From the NCBI RefSeq assembly GCF_000142905.1, contig NW_013657612.1, forward strand, positions 68,159-132,158: a DNA stretch of 64,000 bases, read 5' to 3'. This document shows positions 31,318 through 41,895 of this stretch, in pieces. How positions within the stretch are numbered: the stretch's first letter is position 1; every line of letters begins with the position of its first letter. This DNA is from Thecamonas trahens ATCC 50062. Lineage: Eukaryota; Apusozoa; Apusomonadida; Apusomonadidae. Position numbers and translations under genes: made by a program. The notes beneath the pieces were generated by a model, which made no database searches, was not told the origin of the DNA, and worked only from the letters and a program-made list of their open reading frames with translations.

Positions 31318-34300
31318 ATGTCGTACGACGACGAGTCTGAGGACTACTACTACGACGGCGAGGGCGGGTACGACGACGGGGACAACTCGTCGTACCATGG
31401 CGAGTCTGTCGACGGAGGCGACGGCACTGATGCCGAGGCAGCAGCCCGCGGGCCGGACATGGCCTTCCTCCCAGCCGTTGATCGGCCCGCCGCAAAGGTA
31501 GGTACTCCTCGAGCCACCCACGCTTGCGACATAGCGCTCACGCCAGCCATTCTCTCCACCCACGTAGCATAGCTACCATAGTACCTCCTTGCGCAACGTG
31601 GTGCGCTTGGGTGACTTTAAGCGTCCGTCCGCAGCGGTGGTGCAGGAGAAAGCCGCCAAACGGCGGGTTTCACCCGTTTGCCGTTTGGCGGCAATTTTTG
31701 GCGAGGCAGCGAGCGGGCGGCTGTTGGGTGAGGCGAGACGCATACTCACGACCAGACGGCACGGGCGGCGCAGATCATTGTCGAGGTCGGGCTCAAGGAG
31801 GCTCTAGAAGAGGGCACGCTGCAAGAGTTCCACGAGGTCGTGGCCATGGTCCACGACACCGAGGGCAGGCGGATGGCGGTGGTGGACACGACGACGCTCA
31901 GCGAGCTGGACGGTGCTGTGGCGCATCCCAAGCACTTTGAGTCGCCGGAGGAGGCCGACGAGCTGACGTGGGAGGGCGTGCGGATCGATCTGGCGGCGCT
32001 CGACTCGGAGATTGAGGCGCTGTCGGTCATGCTGTACTCGTCGGCGCCGCTCGACGATGAGGCCGGCTCGGAGCTGCCCAACATGCCGCAAACGCTGTAC
32101 TGCAAGGTGCTGGACAACAGCGATGTGTCTGTGGCGTACGAGGCCAAGCCGGTGCTTGCAGCCTTTGAGGCGCCGCTGGAGGTTGGCCCGCGCGGCTCGG
32201 TCGTCCTCACCCTCAACCGGGTCAACTGGGCCAAGATTGTGGAGGAGCGCGAGGCGGCGGCCGAGGCCGAGGCCGAGGCTGCCAGCGAGGGCGAGGGCGG
32301 CGCCGGTGCCGGTGCGCCAACACTGGCGGTGACTGGCGATGACGACGAGTCGCCGAAGCGGATGACGGTAGCGGCGTCGACGCTGGGCATTGCGGCTGCG
32401 CAGCCGCTGGGCTCTGGTGACTCGGCGCGGCACTCGTCCACGCCGCAAATCGGCGGGGCGACGCCCGGCGGAGCCGTCGACGACATGTCGTCGTCTGAAG
32501 CGGCGGCGGCGGCGGCGGCGGCGGTGGCCGAGTTTGCCGGCGTCCCGGTGGAAGAATCGTGGCAGGTCAAGTTTCTGGCGCGTGTGGCGGAGCAAGACGA
32601 CGTCGAGTACCAGGAGCTGCTTGCGCTGGCGGAGGAGCTGATGGTGGCGCGGCAGAAGAAGGCGCCAGTGCGCTCGGTGGCACTCAAGGCGGCGCACCCG
32701 GTGGCGCTCCCGCGGAACCCAGAGACGTTTGCGGTCGAGATTGCTTGGGCGATGAAGAACCCCGAGGCGTACCCGCTGTTTGGCGGTGGCGGCGACGACG
32801 GTGACGAGGGCGGTGACGGTGACGAGGCCGGCGACGGCGACGACGGTGACGGCGATGGATACGACGACTCTGGGTACGACGAGAAGAAGCGCGGCGGCGG
32901 CGACGGGTACGATGGTTACGACGGGTACGACGACGGCGACGGGTACGACGACGACGACGAGGCGGCGGTGGCCGAGGCCGAGGCGCGGCGCAAGGCCAAG
33001 ATTGTCCAGGCCGCCGAGGCTGTACTTGCCAAGGAGGTGCAGGTGGTGGCGGTGACGACCGACGCACGCGGCAAGCCGCTCGAGCTTATTCCAACGACAG
33101 TGGGTCGCTCGTCCGACGGCGGGGTGCAGCACAAGCCGTCGCGGCGGAACGCGGCAGGCGACTTTGTGTCGACGCTCACGTTTGATCCGTCGCGGATGGC
33201 ACCCGAGGTGGCGGGTGTGACGTTTATGGTTGTCGACGTCAAGAGCCACCTCGGCGAGCTTGCGGCGTCGCGTATCCGGCTCCTCAACACGACTGGCGTG
33301 GACGTGGACGAGGCGCTGGCGCAGCCGGAGGAAGCCGGCGGCGACGGCGATGGCGGCGACGAGTTTTCCGACGACGGGACGGCGGACATGGACTCGAAGG
33401 ACTCATCGGGCTCGTCGCCCAACTCCCGCGGGTCGCGTGCGTCGCGGGCATCGCGGCAGTCGTCACGGCAGTCGCGGCGGTCATCGCGTACGCGCGGGTC
33501 GAGCGGCGACGGTGGGAGCAAGAAGAAGATGTCGTCGCGGTCGATGTCGGAAAAGATGGGTCCTGCGACACGGACACCGTCGGCTAACTCGCTCCTCTCG
33601 ACGGCGCGAAGCAAGATCGCGTCGTCGGTGGCGGTGCTGAAGCGGCCGGACGAGGCATTCTACCAGGCCGCGGCAGAGGCGGCGAGCCCCGAGGCTACGC
33701 TCCCTGTGGAGCCCGAGCTCGGGCCGGAACTTGCGTCGTTTGTGGTGACCGAGGTGACCGGGTCGGAGGCGCCGGTAGTGGGCGTTGCGCGGCCGTCGAC
33801 GCCGCCGCTCGGCGACCCTGAGCCTGCGGGAGGTGCGGCGGCGAGTGCGGAAGAGCTTTTGCCGTCGGCGCAGGTGGTGTGCCGGGTGCAGCGGGCCGGC
33901 CGTGGCGAGAGGCGGGGCATGGACGACGGGTCGGTCTCTGACGGCGGCGGGTATGACGACGACGAGGACGGTGGGCGGATGGGCGGCGGCGGGTGGGAGA
34001 TTCTCCCGCTCGGCTCGCTGCTGCCGGGCGCCGGGCTGGAGGCGCTGGAAGCAGCACTGGAGCGATCGATCCACGAGATCATTCCGCGGTTCACGGTCGA
34101 CCTTGTGCCGAACGTGACGCAGCGGCTGAAGGACTACAAGGAGGGGTGGGACTACACCAACGTGGTGTTTGGCTTTGGGTGGGATGGTGAGGGCATGGAC
34201 GCTTACGACGAGTTCCCACTTCACGTCGGGTGCATGCTTCTCGATGAGCGCGGGACGGAGCTGGCAACGATTGGGCTGGCGCGGCCGTCGTCGGTCGACG

Positions 34301-35544
34301 GCTCGGTTATGCATCTTGTGAGCGCAGAGCTCCGCGAACAGGAGGCGAAGCTCAAGCGCGAGGCCGACGCTGCAGCGTCTGCGGCGGCGGCGGCGGCGGC
34401 GCGGGCGGCTGGCGAGGACGTCGACGAGTACGACGACGAGTACGACGATGCGCGCGGAACCGAGTCGAACACGGCGTACTCGACCGGCTCGCCAAGGTCA
34501 GACGGCGGCGACGGCGGTGACGTCGCGGGCGGCGAGGTCGACCTCGACGTGGAGAAGATTGCGGTGGACCTGACAAAGATCTCGGACAAGGTTGCGGCAT
34601 TTGTGCTTGTCCTCGGCATGCACGTGGAAGAGGAGCTGACACCCGAGCTCGACGTGTACATGCGTGTGCTTGACCAGACCAAGGTTGCAGAGAGCGGCGA
34701 GGCAGTGCAGCTCGGATCCGGCTTTGAGGCCATGCGGTACTCACTCCTCTGCGAGGAGGGCCACACGTCACTGGTGGTGGCGCTTGTGACGCGGTCGAAG
34801 GAGACCGGCAAGTGGCAGATCCAGCCGGTGGAGCAGTACTACGAGGGCATCGACTTTGCGGACGTGCTTGTGGACATCGAGAACGCGTACCGCGAGACGG
34901 TTCCGGATCCGGTGGTGCAGCTGCCGGCGAGTGTGGCGAGCCGAGTGCCGCGGCAGGTGCTGGATCTGTCTGGCTACGCCGGCACGTCGCTGGAGCGGAC
35001 GCTCGCGCTGATCAAGCCGCGGGCGACGGCCGCCGGGCACAGCGGGGCCATCCGCGAGTTTGTGGCGCTCCACGGCTTTGCGGTGGTCCGGCAAGTGCGG
35101 ACGCAGCTGACGCGACCGCAGGCGGCACAGTTCTACGCCGTCCACAAGGGCAAGCCGTTCTACTCGCGTCTGATTGGCTTTATGTCGTCGGGCCCGATCG
35201 AGGTGCTGGTGCTCGCGCGGCGCGGCGCGGTCGGGGCGTGGCGGACGTGCGTGCCGGCGCTCCGGGCCAAGTTTGGCACCGACGCCACGCGCAACGCGGT
35301 CCACGGCTCGGACTCGCCTGCCAACGCCGCCAAGGAGATCAAGTTCTTCTTCCCGGACATGGTGTCGGCCATTCCGGCCTCGGTCGACGCCGTGCAGTTC
35401 CTCAACGCCAAGGTCAACCCGGTCCTGCTCAAGGGCCTCACGGCGCTGGCCAAGGCCAAGCCGGCCGAGCCGCTCGAGTGGCTTGCCGCCTGGCTCCTCG
35501 ACAACAACCCGAACAAGCCCAAGTGCGTTGTTGATCTGGCGTGA
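31318..35544 (+). CDS. Triple TerD-like / nucleoside-diphosphate kinase / DPY30 fusion protein
   Basis: Exon 1 is 31318-31497 (donor GTAGGT); exon 2 is 31756-35544 (acceptor CCAG); 1322 residues. Exon 1 encodes an acidic Tyr/Asp/Gly-rich N-terminus. Three TerD-type stress domains are inferred. Two are degenerate: ~105-205, and ~490-780 with large low-complexity inserts. One is fuller at ~860-1095 (FGFGWDGEGMD, DEFPLHVGCMLLDERG, KIAVDLTKISDKVAAFVLVL, GFEAMRYSLL). An NDPK domain follows (~1135-1275): ERTLALIKP and RNAVHGSDSPANAAKEIKFFF, with phosphorylated His at ~1243 intact. A DPY30 dimerisation motif closes it (VNPVLLKGLTALAKAKPAEPLEWLAAWLLDNNPNKPK region). NDPK-DPY30 is the NME5/radial-spoke RSP23 arrangement, so a flagellar role is likely. 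GTAAAC lies just after the stop. Confidence 0.9.
31498..31755 (+). other. Intron of the TerD-NDPK gene with a long hairpin
   Basis: 258-bp intron, donor GTAGGT, acceptor CCAG, phase 0. A 12-bp perfect inverted repeat (GCCGCCAAACGG at 31652-31663, CCGTTTGGCGGC at 31681-31692) encloses a second 5-bp stem (CGGGT/ACCCG). A strong RNA hairpin is expected near the middle of the intron. Confidence 0.85.
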
Positions 35545-35580
35545 GCATGTAAACGCGTCTCAGTTGCGAGCCGCAGACGA

Positions 35581-36480
35581 CTACTGCTGGGCGCAGTCGG
35601 GGACCTCGTCGTCGCCGTCGTCGCCGCCCATTTGCTCCAAGAACGAGAGCGCAATCTCGGCCGCCATGTCTTTGCGTTCGTTGTCCGGCAGGCCCGCCAT
35701 CTCCTGGCGCATGGTCGCGAACCGCTGCAGCGCTGCCTCGACTGAATCGGCCTGGGCCTCATACGCCGCAAACTCGGCATCGTCAGTCTGTTCCGCCTCG
35801 GCGTCGGCGGCCTGGCTGACCGGCTTCTCGCCGGCGAGATCAAAGGCAGAGAAGAGGGTGGCGGTGAGCGCGTCGATGGCGGCGCGCTCGGGATGGACCG
35901 ACAAGGGCTCGGTATCAGCGTCGGGAGTGCTCGGCAACTTGGGCGCTTGCCTGCTACTGGCCTCGCTCATGACCATCGACGGCCACATGTGCGTCTGCAG
36001 CGCTTCTGCAACGCGATCGATGCCGCGAGCGCCGCCCTGAGCCAGCGCGCGAGCGCCGTGCTCATCAAGGCGGATAAACTCGATGAGAGCGCCAGCAGCT
36101 AGCTCTTGCAGATAGTCGACGACGCTGTCATCGACTCCGTGGGCAGCATGGCCGAGAAGGAGAAGAACGCCGAGATCGGGTCGCGCATGGAGCGCTGATG
36201 CAAGATCAGGGAGCGCATCGGTCTGAGGCACACGGTGGCCGAGTGGAGCGAGGAAGACAGCAGCGCCGGCCGCCGCAGGCACGGCAGCATCATCACTGAG
36301 TGCGGAGCCATCGATGATGTCGATGACCAGGTCGGCCGAGTAGTACTTGTTGGAGAAGGACCATGTGCGAGAGGATGCGGCAGAAGGAGAAGGGAGCGGA
36401 GCGAGTGTGTCTGCAGCAGCAGCAGCGGCTTCTGTGTCACCGTCGACTGCAATCCATGCAATGTCGCATGGTGTCGTCAT
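35581..36480 (-). CDS. AAGAB: Alpha/gamma-adaptin-binding protein p34 (AAGAB) homologue
   Basis: ATG 36478-36480 gives 299 residues (MTTPCDIAWIAVDGD); open frame upstream is low complexity. AAGAB is a cytosolic assembly chaperone for AP-1 and AP-2 adaptor complexes with a Rab-like N-terminal fold. Supporting blocks: SFSNKYYSADLVIDIID (~60), LGVLLLLGHAA, ALIEFIRLDEHG, GIDRVAEALQTHMWPSMVM (~185), and a C-terminal helix MAGLPDNERKDMAAEIALSFLEQMGG that matches the AAGAB tail pattern. Between is an acidic/Ala-rich linker. Similarity is partial, so assignment is moderate. Its stop is 36 bp from the convergent TerD-NDPK gene. Confidence 0.78.
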   Translation of the reverse strand: MTTPCDIAWIAVDGDTEAAAAAADTLAPLPSPSAASSRTWSFSNKYYSADLVIDIIDGSALSDDAAVPAAAGAAVFLAPLGHRVPQTDALPDLASALHARPDLGVLLLLGHAAHGVDDSVVDYLQELAAGALIEFIRLDEHGARALAQGGARGIDRVAEALQTHMWPSMVMSEASSRQAPKLPSTPDADTEPLSVHPERAAIDALTATLFSAFDLAGEKPVSQAADAEAEQTDDAEFAAYEAQADSVEAALQRFATMRQEMAGLPDNERKDMAAEIALSFLEQMGGDDGDDEVPDCAQQ

Positions 36481-36705
36481 GGGCAAGAGGGGGGGGGGGA
36501 GGGGAGGGGGTGAGTGGGGTGCAAGTGTGCCAGGGATACGATTGTTTGTTGTTACGGTAATCGTAGAGTGTTGGCAACAATTATTTGATATGGATGACAA
36601 CCATTCGTTTGGTGGTTGTTTGTTCGTTTCCTCCCTTCAAGGAGCAGCCAAACAGACAGCTGTACCGAGCCGAGGCCACCCACGCACACCCGCACACACC
36701 CAAAC

Positions 36706-36737
<32 letters not shown>

Positions 36738-36807
36738 CACCACCACCACCACCACCACTACTACTACCTCTACCGCCATCCACCATACGCACACACATCC
36801 AACACAC
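36481..36807. other. Divergent spacer with CA/CAC repeats
   Basis: 327 bp between the AAGAB and four-TM gene starts. It carries a G-rich tract (~36489-36510) and, at about 36690-36770, (CA)n followed by (CAC)n/(TAC)n. These repeats create the Thr/His-rich reading frame just upstream of the four-TM gene, which is not expected to be coding. Confidence 0.8.
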
Positions 36808-38175
36808 ATGACTCAATCCTCAGCTTCATCATCTTTGGACAACCCAGAGTCATGCTCGGCAACGTCCAGCTTCCCGGACGTTGCCGCCGCTGCCTCGGCC
36901 ACTACCGCTGCCACTACCGCTGCCGCGGACGCGGACGCTAACGCTGCCGCCCCCGGTCCCGACCCTGACCCTGGCCCCGACCATGACCCCGGCCCCGGCC
37001 CCGCCGCGCCCCGTCCTGCAAGCCGCAGCCGCAGCCAACCGATGCATGATGGTGGTGATGGTGGTGATGAGGTGAGCCGACCTGCTGCGGCAACAGCTTC
37101 TTTGCAGAGACTCTCACACTCGCGGGAGCTCGCCTTTTCACGCGGTGCACTCGGCAGCGACATGAAGGTCGACAGCGTGTCGATGAGGCATGGCTCGCCG
37201 TCTAGACGTGGCTCGGCCCAACTATCCAATAGCCTCGCCTCTTCCGGGCAGCACCGCTCGCCGCGACTGGATGCGCCAAGCAACACACCGATGCCATCGA
37301 ATCCAGATCTGCCGCAAGAAGCGGCGGCGGCGGCGGCGGCGGCCGAAGCAGCGGCAGTCGAGGCGGCAAGGGTCGGTGATGGTGATGGTGATGGGATAGC
37401 GGTTGGAGGTGAGACCGGGGCGGATGGGCCGCGATCCAGGCGGTCGCGGGGAAATAGTCCGCCGCAGGCACGGGTGGGCGTCTCGCGGGCGCCACCGGGT
37501 GTGCTGATGCCCGGCGGAAAGACTCGTAGTGGTGCGGCGCGGACCGGCGGTGTGCCGGACGTGCTCACGCCGCAAACTCGGAGCGATGTGCCGACGACCG
37601 CCATCTCGGGTGGTGCTGCGCCCACTGAGGACGCGCATCGCCGGCGGATCGAGTCGACGCCGCAGGGTGACGCTCGGTCGTCGGCGCATGCCTCGCGGTG
37701 GCGGACATCTGGCCGCGAGCGCGTCGAGCTGACCGGGCGCGCCACTCTTGTGCTTGCCGTCCCCTTCATCTGCTACCTTGGATGGCTAGTCCCCATCTTT
37801 GTCATCGGCTTCTCGTCGGTGGAGAACACGTGCGACCGGCCGCTCGTCGGCTTTGTCTTTGGCTTTATCCTCATTATGGGTGCGTTCATGGTCTTCTACG
37901 TCGGCGTCATCGCCTACGCTTGGCGGCACGTCAACCCCAACTCGCGCACCACCCGTGTTCTCGACCGGGCGTGGGAGTTTCTGGAGAAGACCATCATTGT
38001 TGTCACCATTGCCTACTGCTCGCTCGGTGCCTACTGGATCGACACCACTCGCAACTGCAAGCGTCTCTTGCCCAACGTCTACTGGCTCGCACTCTCCATC
38101 GTCGTCACATTTCTCTTTATTCCGCTCTCCTACATCGCTGCTCGCATCTGCTACCGAGTCACCTCGCGGATCTAA
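36808..38175 (+). CDS. Four-TM membrane protein with a long disordered N-terminus
   Basis: ATG 36808 is chosen because the frame upstream merely translates CA/CAC repeats. 455 residues. Residues 1-~305 are low-complexity Ala/Pro/Ser/Asp/Arg sequence with many SR/RSR sites. Residues ~308-455 contain four hydrophobic segments: VLAVPFICYLGWLVPIFVIG, VGFVFGFILIMGAFMVFYVG, KTIIVVTIAYCSLGAYW and YWLALSIVVTFLFIPLSYIA. There are paired Cys in loops (ENTCDRP, TRNCKRL). No signal peptide. No family is recognised; a tetraspan or MARVEL-like protein is a guess. The long basic Ser-rich N-terminus is presumably cytoplasmic and phosphorylated. Confidence 0.72.
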   Translation: MTQSSASSSLDNPESCSATSSFPDVAAAASATTAATTAAADADANAAAPGPDPDPGPDHDPGPGPAAPRPASRSRSQPMHDGGDGGDEVSRPAAATASLQRLSHSRELAFSRGALGSDMKVDSVSMRHGSPSRRGSAQLSNSLASSGQHRSPRLDAPSNTPMPSNPDLPQEAAAAAAAAEAAAVEAARVGDGDGDGIAVGGETGADGPRSRRSRGNSPPQARVGVSRAPPGVLMPGGKTRSGAARTGGVPDVLTPQTRSDVPTTAISGGAAPTEDAHRRRIESTPQGDARSSAHASRWRTSGRERVELTGRATLVLAVPFICYLGWLVPIFVIGFSSVENTCDRPLVGFVFGFILIMGAFMVFYVGVIAYAWRHVNPNSRTTRVLDRAWEFLEKTIIVVTIAYCSLGAYWIDTTRNCKRLLPNVYWLALSIVVTFLFIPLSYIAARICYRVTSRI

Positions 38176-38749
38176 CATGCGCACAGCACTGTCCGGCTCA
38201 TCATCGCTTTGCCCTGCCCCCGCCACATGTATATATACGCCAGCAACTGGGGCTATATGTATCCGTTGCTCACCGAGCTTAAAACACCCTCCCGCATGTA
38301 AAAGTCTAGCCATTTGATCGGCTGCCGGCCGTCCATCGGCCGGTAGCCATGCGGCGGCGCGCCCGCACTCTCGGTTGCCGGCCGGGCGACCACTCCGCTG
38401 GCTCGACAGCCTGTGATATCCTCGCATTTACTGTGCTGACCATCTTTGCCGACACATCGTGCTGATTGGCACGGCGATCCGCGTGTACGTGAGCGCCGTT
38501 CGATGGCTCGCGCACACACGATATCAAGGGAAGAATCAAGCGCCCAGACGGCGGGCGTCGTCTTCGTCGTTGCGCATTGTTATCAAAAGAGCGGGCGGAT
38601 GGGCTCCCGCTCCGTCGGAGCCGGCCGTGTCGACGCCATCGGAGCTCTTTGCAAAGTATGGTGTCAGCCGCTTCGCTTCGCCGTGCCCGCCGAGAGAGCC
38701 AGCGACTCGCAGCATTGGCGGCAACACTTTACGACCTTTTTTGGGACGG
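38176..38749. other. 574-bp spacer with a dispersed element and TATA-like run
   Basis: It holds a TATATATAC run near 38229 and copy 1 of the dispersed element (38366-38540). The remaining ~200 bp up to the RAD51D start is an open frame continuous with RAD51D. It has GTG but no ATG start, so it is read as 5' flank/UTR. Confidence 0.6.
38366..38540 (+). repeat. Dispersed ~172-bp element, copy 1
   Basis: It aligns without gaps to the reverse complement of 51719-51893, about 88% identical by eye overall and higher in the last ~106 bp (38431 onward). It ends ~210 bp upstream of the RAD51D-like ATG and is in the same orientation. No terminal repeats or target duplication recognised. Confidence 0.85.
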
Positions 38750-39715
38750 ATGTCATCGCTTGCGGGCCTTCCCACGGCGACGCAGCACATGCTCTCTGCG
38801 GCCGGCATTACAACGAGACATGAGCTCCTCAGTCGAGCACTTGCCCGAACACTCCCTGGCCACGCAGGTGATGTTGTGGCCGAACTTGTGGCCTCGTCCG
38901 CCCCCTTCCCCACCACCGGCGATGATGACCTCTTCACACCGACTCGCCCTCTCCTCCCCACCCGCATTCCCTCTCTCGATGCCGCGCTCGGTGGTGGCTG
39001 GTTCCCCGGTGACGTCACAGAACTTGTGGGCCCACCAGCCTCGGGCAAGTCACAGTTTATTGTCTCGGCTGCTCTTGACTCGGTCTTTGTCGTCAACGGC
39101 TCGGAAGGTCCTGCCGATGCCCTTGCCGGCGCGTCGGATGCGGCGCCGGCGTGGATTCTCGACTCGTCGGCCTCGTTCTCGGTTGATCGGCTGGTGGAGA
39201 TGGTGCATGCTCGGCTGGCGTCGGCACCGGCAGAGGTGCAGGAGGCGGCGGCGGCAGAGTTGGAGACAGCGCTCGCCCATCGTCTTCGGATTGTAGCTGT
39301 TCATTCGGTGGCAGACGTCCTCGACGCGCTCGATGCTGTCGAGGCGCAGCTGGAGAATGCTGCGGCGATAGCGCCGCGGCTGGTGGCGGTCGACTCGATT
39401 GCTGACATCCTCTCGCCCATCGTCGGTTCGGGCCGCCGCGCACTCGCCGATGTCGCCACTGTCGGCGCGCGGCTCCGCGACATTGCGGCTGCGGGCGTCA
39501 TCGTTCTCGTGACCAATCGGGTCACCGCCTCGGGCACGACTCCGGCGCTGGGCCGGGCGTGGCGGTTTGTGCCAGACGTCCGGCTCATGCTCGAGCCGCA
39601 CCTGGAGCACCAGGCGACCCACGTGCGCGTCGTTGCCTGCCCGCGGCTCGCGCTCTCGGACAGCCCGCTGACGTTCGCCATTACTGCCGAGGGCATTGTG
39701 GGCGTCGCGCCGTGA
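38750..39715 (+). CDS. RAD51D: RAD51 paralogue, RAD51D-like
   Basis: ATG 38750 gives 321 residues; human RAD51D has 328. RAD51D belongs to the BCDX2 complex that supports RAD51 filament formation in homologous recombination. Residues 1-70 are the N-terminal helical domain (SAAGITTRHELLSRALAR). The LPTRIPSLDAALGGGWFPG block and Walker A GPPASGKS (~96) follow, then DVTELVG. Walker B is RLVAVDSIADILSPIVG (~210) and the late block LVTNRVTA...PALGRAWRFVPDVRLML (~260-285) closely follows the RAD51D pattern rather than RAD51 or XRCC3. No DNA-binding L2 loop of full recombinases. Its stop is only 6 bp from the convergent NOL8 stop. Confidence 0.86.
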   Translation: MSSLAGLPTATQHMLSAAGITTRHELLSRALARTLPGHAGDVVAELVASSAPFPTTGDDDLFTPTRPLLPTRIPSLDAALGGGWFPGDVTELVGPPASGKSQFIVSAALDSVFVVNGSEGPADALAGASDAAPAWILDSSASFSVDRLVEMVHARLASAPAEVQEAAAAELETALAHRLRIVAVHSVADVLDALDAVEAQLENAAAIAPRLVAVDSIADILSPIVGSGRRALADVATVGARLRDIAAAGVIVLVTNRVTASGTTPALGRAWRFVPDVRLMLEPHLEHQATHVRVVACPRLALSDSPLTFAITAEGIVGVAP

Positions 39716-39721
39716 AAGTGT

Positions 39722-41858
39722 TTACGCTTTGGACCGCCGCTTTCCTAGCCGGCGCAGCCGGCGCCGCTTCTCGGCCGCGCTCATCAGCGCTGTGCTCTTC
39801 CGCCGCGGGCGCTGCCGCTTCCACGGCTTGGCCTCGGCCTCGGCCTCGACCTTGGCCGCATGCTGCTTCTGGAACTCGGACATGTTGGTCCGGTTGGAGG
39901 CGACAAAGGCGGCGCCCCACGCCGCCTGCGGCTCGGCCTCGCTGACGTCGTCGCCCGGGCCGAGCAGCGCAAACATCCGCGACGCCACCGACGGGCCGCG
40001 GATCTGGCTCTCCGGGAGCGGCACATGGATGGGCTCGCCGTTGGCGGACTGGGCCGGCGCCGGCTGCTGCGCGTTGCCGGCACGGCGGCGCGCCGACACG
40101 TCCGCCGGCGCCGTCGATGTTGCAGGCGCCGGCTCGGTAGCGCTCGGAGCCTCGCCGATGCCGAGCGCGGCAAACGACCACGAGCCGGCCTCGGTGGTGA
40201 GCGTGGAATCGAGCACAAGCGCACCGGTGGCCTTGCGCTCGCGCTCGACAATCTTGTCATTAAACAGATCGGCGGTGGCCACAAAGGCTTTGCGCTCGCT
40301 AGCCTTGCGGTCGATTTTGGGCGCGGCTCGGAGCGGGAGTGCCGAGCTTTTGACAGAGAGCGCGGTTGCGTCGACGCCACCGAGGTTCTTCCGCAGCCGG
40401 GCCTTTTGCTTCTTGGCGTTGATCTCGGCCTTGGCCAGTGCGCGGGCCTCTGCCATCTTCTCCTTCTCGCTCTTGCCGGCGCGTGGCGGCGGGGCGGGCC
40501 CGCTCACAATCTCCATGTGCGCGTCCTCGGCCCGGGTCGGGTCGTATCGGACTGTCGGCTGCCACTCGCGGCGGTGGCCACGCTTCGGCTGCGCGGCGAG
40601 GACTGCGGCGACGCTTGTCGCTCCTCCGGCTGACGCGCGGACCTTGGTCGCCGACTTGCTCACCAGCTGCGCCCTGCCGCCGTCCGACTCCGAGTCGGAC
40701 TCGTCCATCGGCACGGCGCCCTCGGCCTCCTCGCCGAGCACTGCCGCCAAGGCCGATCGCATCGCCGACCGCTCGGCCTTGGTCACTTCGACAGCGTCGG
40801 CCACAGCTTCCGAGTCAGAGTCGGAGTCGGAGCCCGAGCCCGAGTCAGAGTCGGAGCCCGAGTCCGCATCGGCGCCCTTGCCGGCCTCGCGGAACTTGCC
40901 GAGATGCTTGTCGACAAAGTCGGAGCGGAAGGCCTGGGTGAGCTTGAATCGCTCGTCGCCCTTCATCATCTGTTGCATCTGGAGCAGCTCGTGACCGGCC
41001 TTGCCCTCGAAAAGCGGGTTGATGAACGACTCGGGTTCGGTCTCGGCCTTGCCATTGCCCTTACTCTCGCTGCCTGCCGCTGCCGCTGCCCGACGCGCCC
41101 GGATCTGGTCCATCAAGCTCAAACTGCCGCCCTCGGCCGCATGCTCCGCAGTGGGCTGGGCGCGAGCAAAGGTGAATCCGGGCCGGTGGCCGTCCGAGCC
41201 CGAGCCCGAGCCGTCGCCGGCCGCCGCCGCAAAGCCGCCCGCGCCCGAGTCTGAGCCTGAGCTCGAGCCCGAGCCGAGCCACGCCGATGTCTTGATCGTC
41301 TTGGCCTCGGGCAGGTAGTGCTTCTCGGGTTCGGCCTTGGCCGGCTCAGCCTTGGTCGGCTCAGCCTTGGCCGACGCAGCCTTTGCCTTGGCTGACCACC
41401 GTGGGCCATCGTCTGAGTCGGATGCCGAGTCGGAGAAGAGCACCCGCGACGAGGTGGCGACCGAGACCGAAATATGCGGCACCGAGCCTGCCGTCTCCTT
41501 CAACCGCTTCCGCAGGCGATCGACGCCGGCCTTGCGCTGCTCCTCGCACTGGGCACGGATTGCCGCCGCCGTGTCGGGCGACTTGGACGTCTTGCGCCGC
41601 TTCCGCGGCCGCGTGTTCGACGACGAGGTCGTGCTTGAGCTGGAGGTCGTTGACGATGATCCGGAGCTAGTGCCGGTGCCGGAGCTGGTGCCGGAGCCAG
41701 AGCTAGTGCCCGAGCCGGTGCTGGTGCCCGAGCCAGAGTCAGAGTCAGAGCCAGAGCTAGTGTTGGAGCCCGATCCCGATCCCGATCCCGAGCCAGAACC
41801 AGAGCCAGAGCCAGAGCCAGAGCCCGAGCCAGAGCCCGAGCCCGAGCCCGAGCCCGAG

Positions 41859-41895
<37 letters not shown>

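Noticed and set aside
31158-31319. N-terminal extension of the YaaA-like protein rich in His-Asp-Arg
   Set aside because: It is translation of GATCGC repeats. The conserved LLSPAKS block directly follows ATG 31155-31157.
36616-36807. 64-residue Thr/His-rich N-terminal extension of the four-TM protein
   Set aside because: It is the CA/CAC repeat translated. ATG 36808 immediately after it is the more natural start.
38226-38236. TATATATAC as a TATA box for RAD51D
   Set aside because: It lies more than 500 bp upstream and such runs are expected by chance. No transcript start evidence.
38459-38749. N-terminal extension of RAD51D from a GTG at 38459
   Set aside because: It would translate the dispersed element and has no ATG. 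The ATG at 38750 gives the family's usual length.
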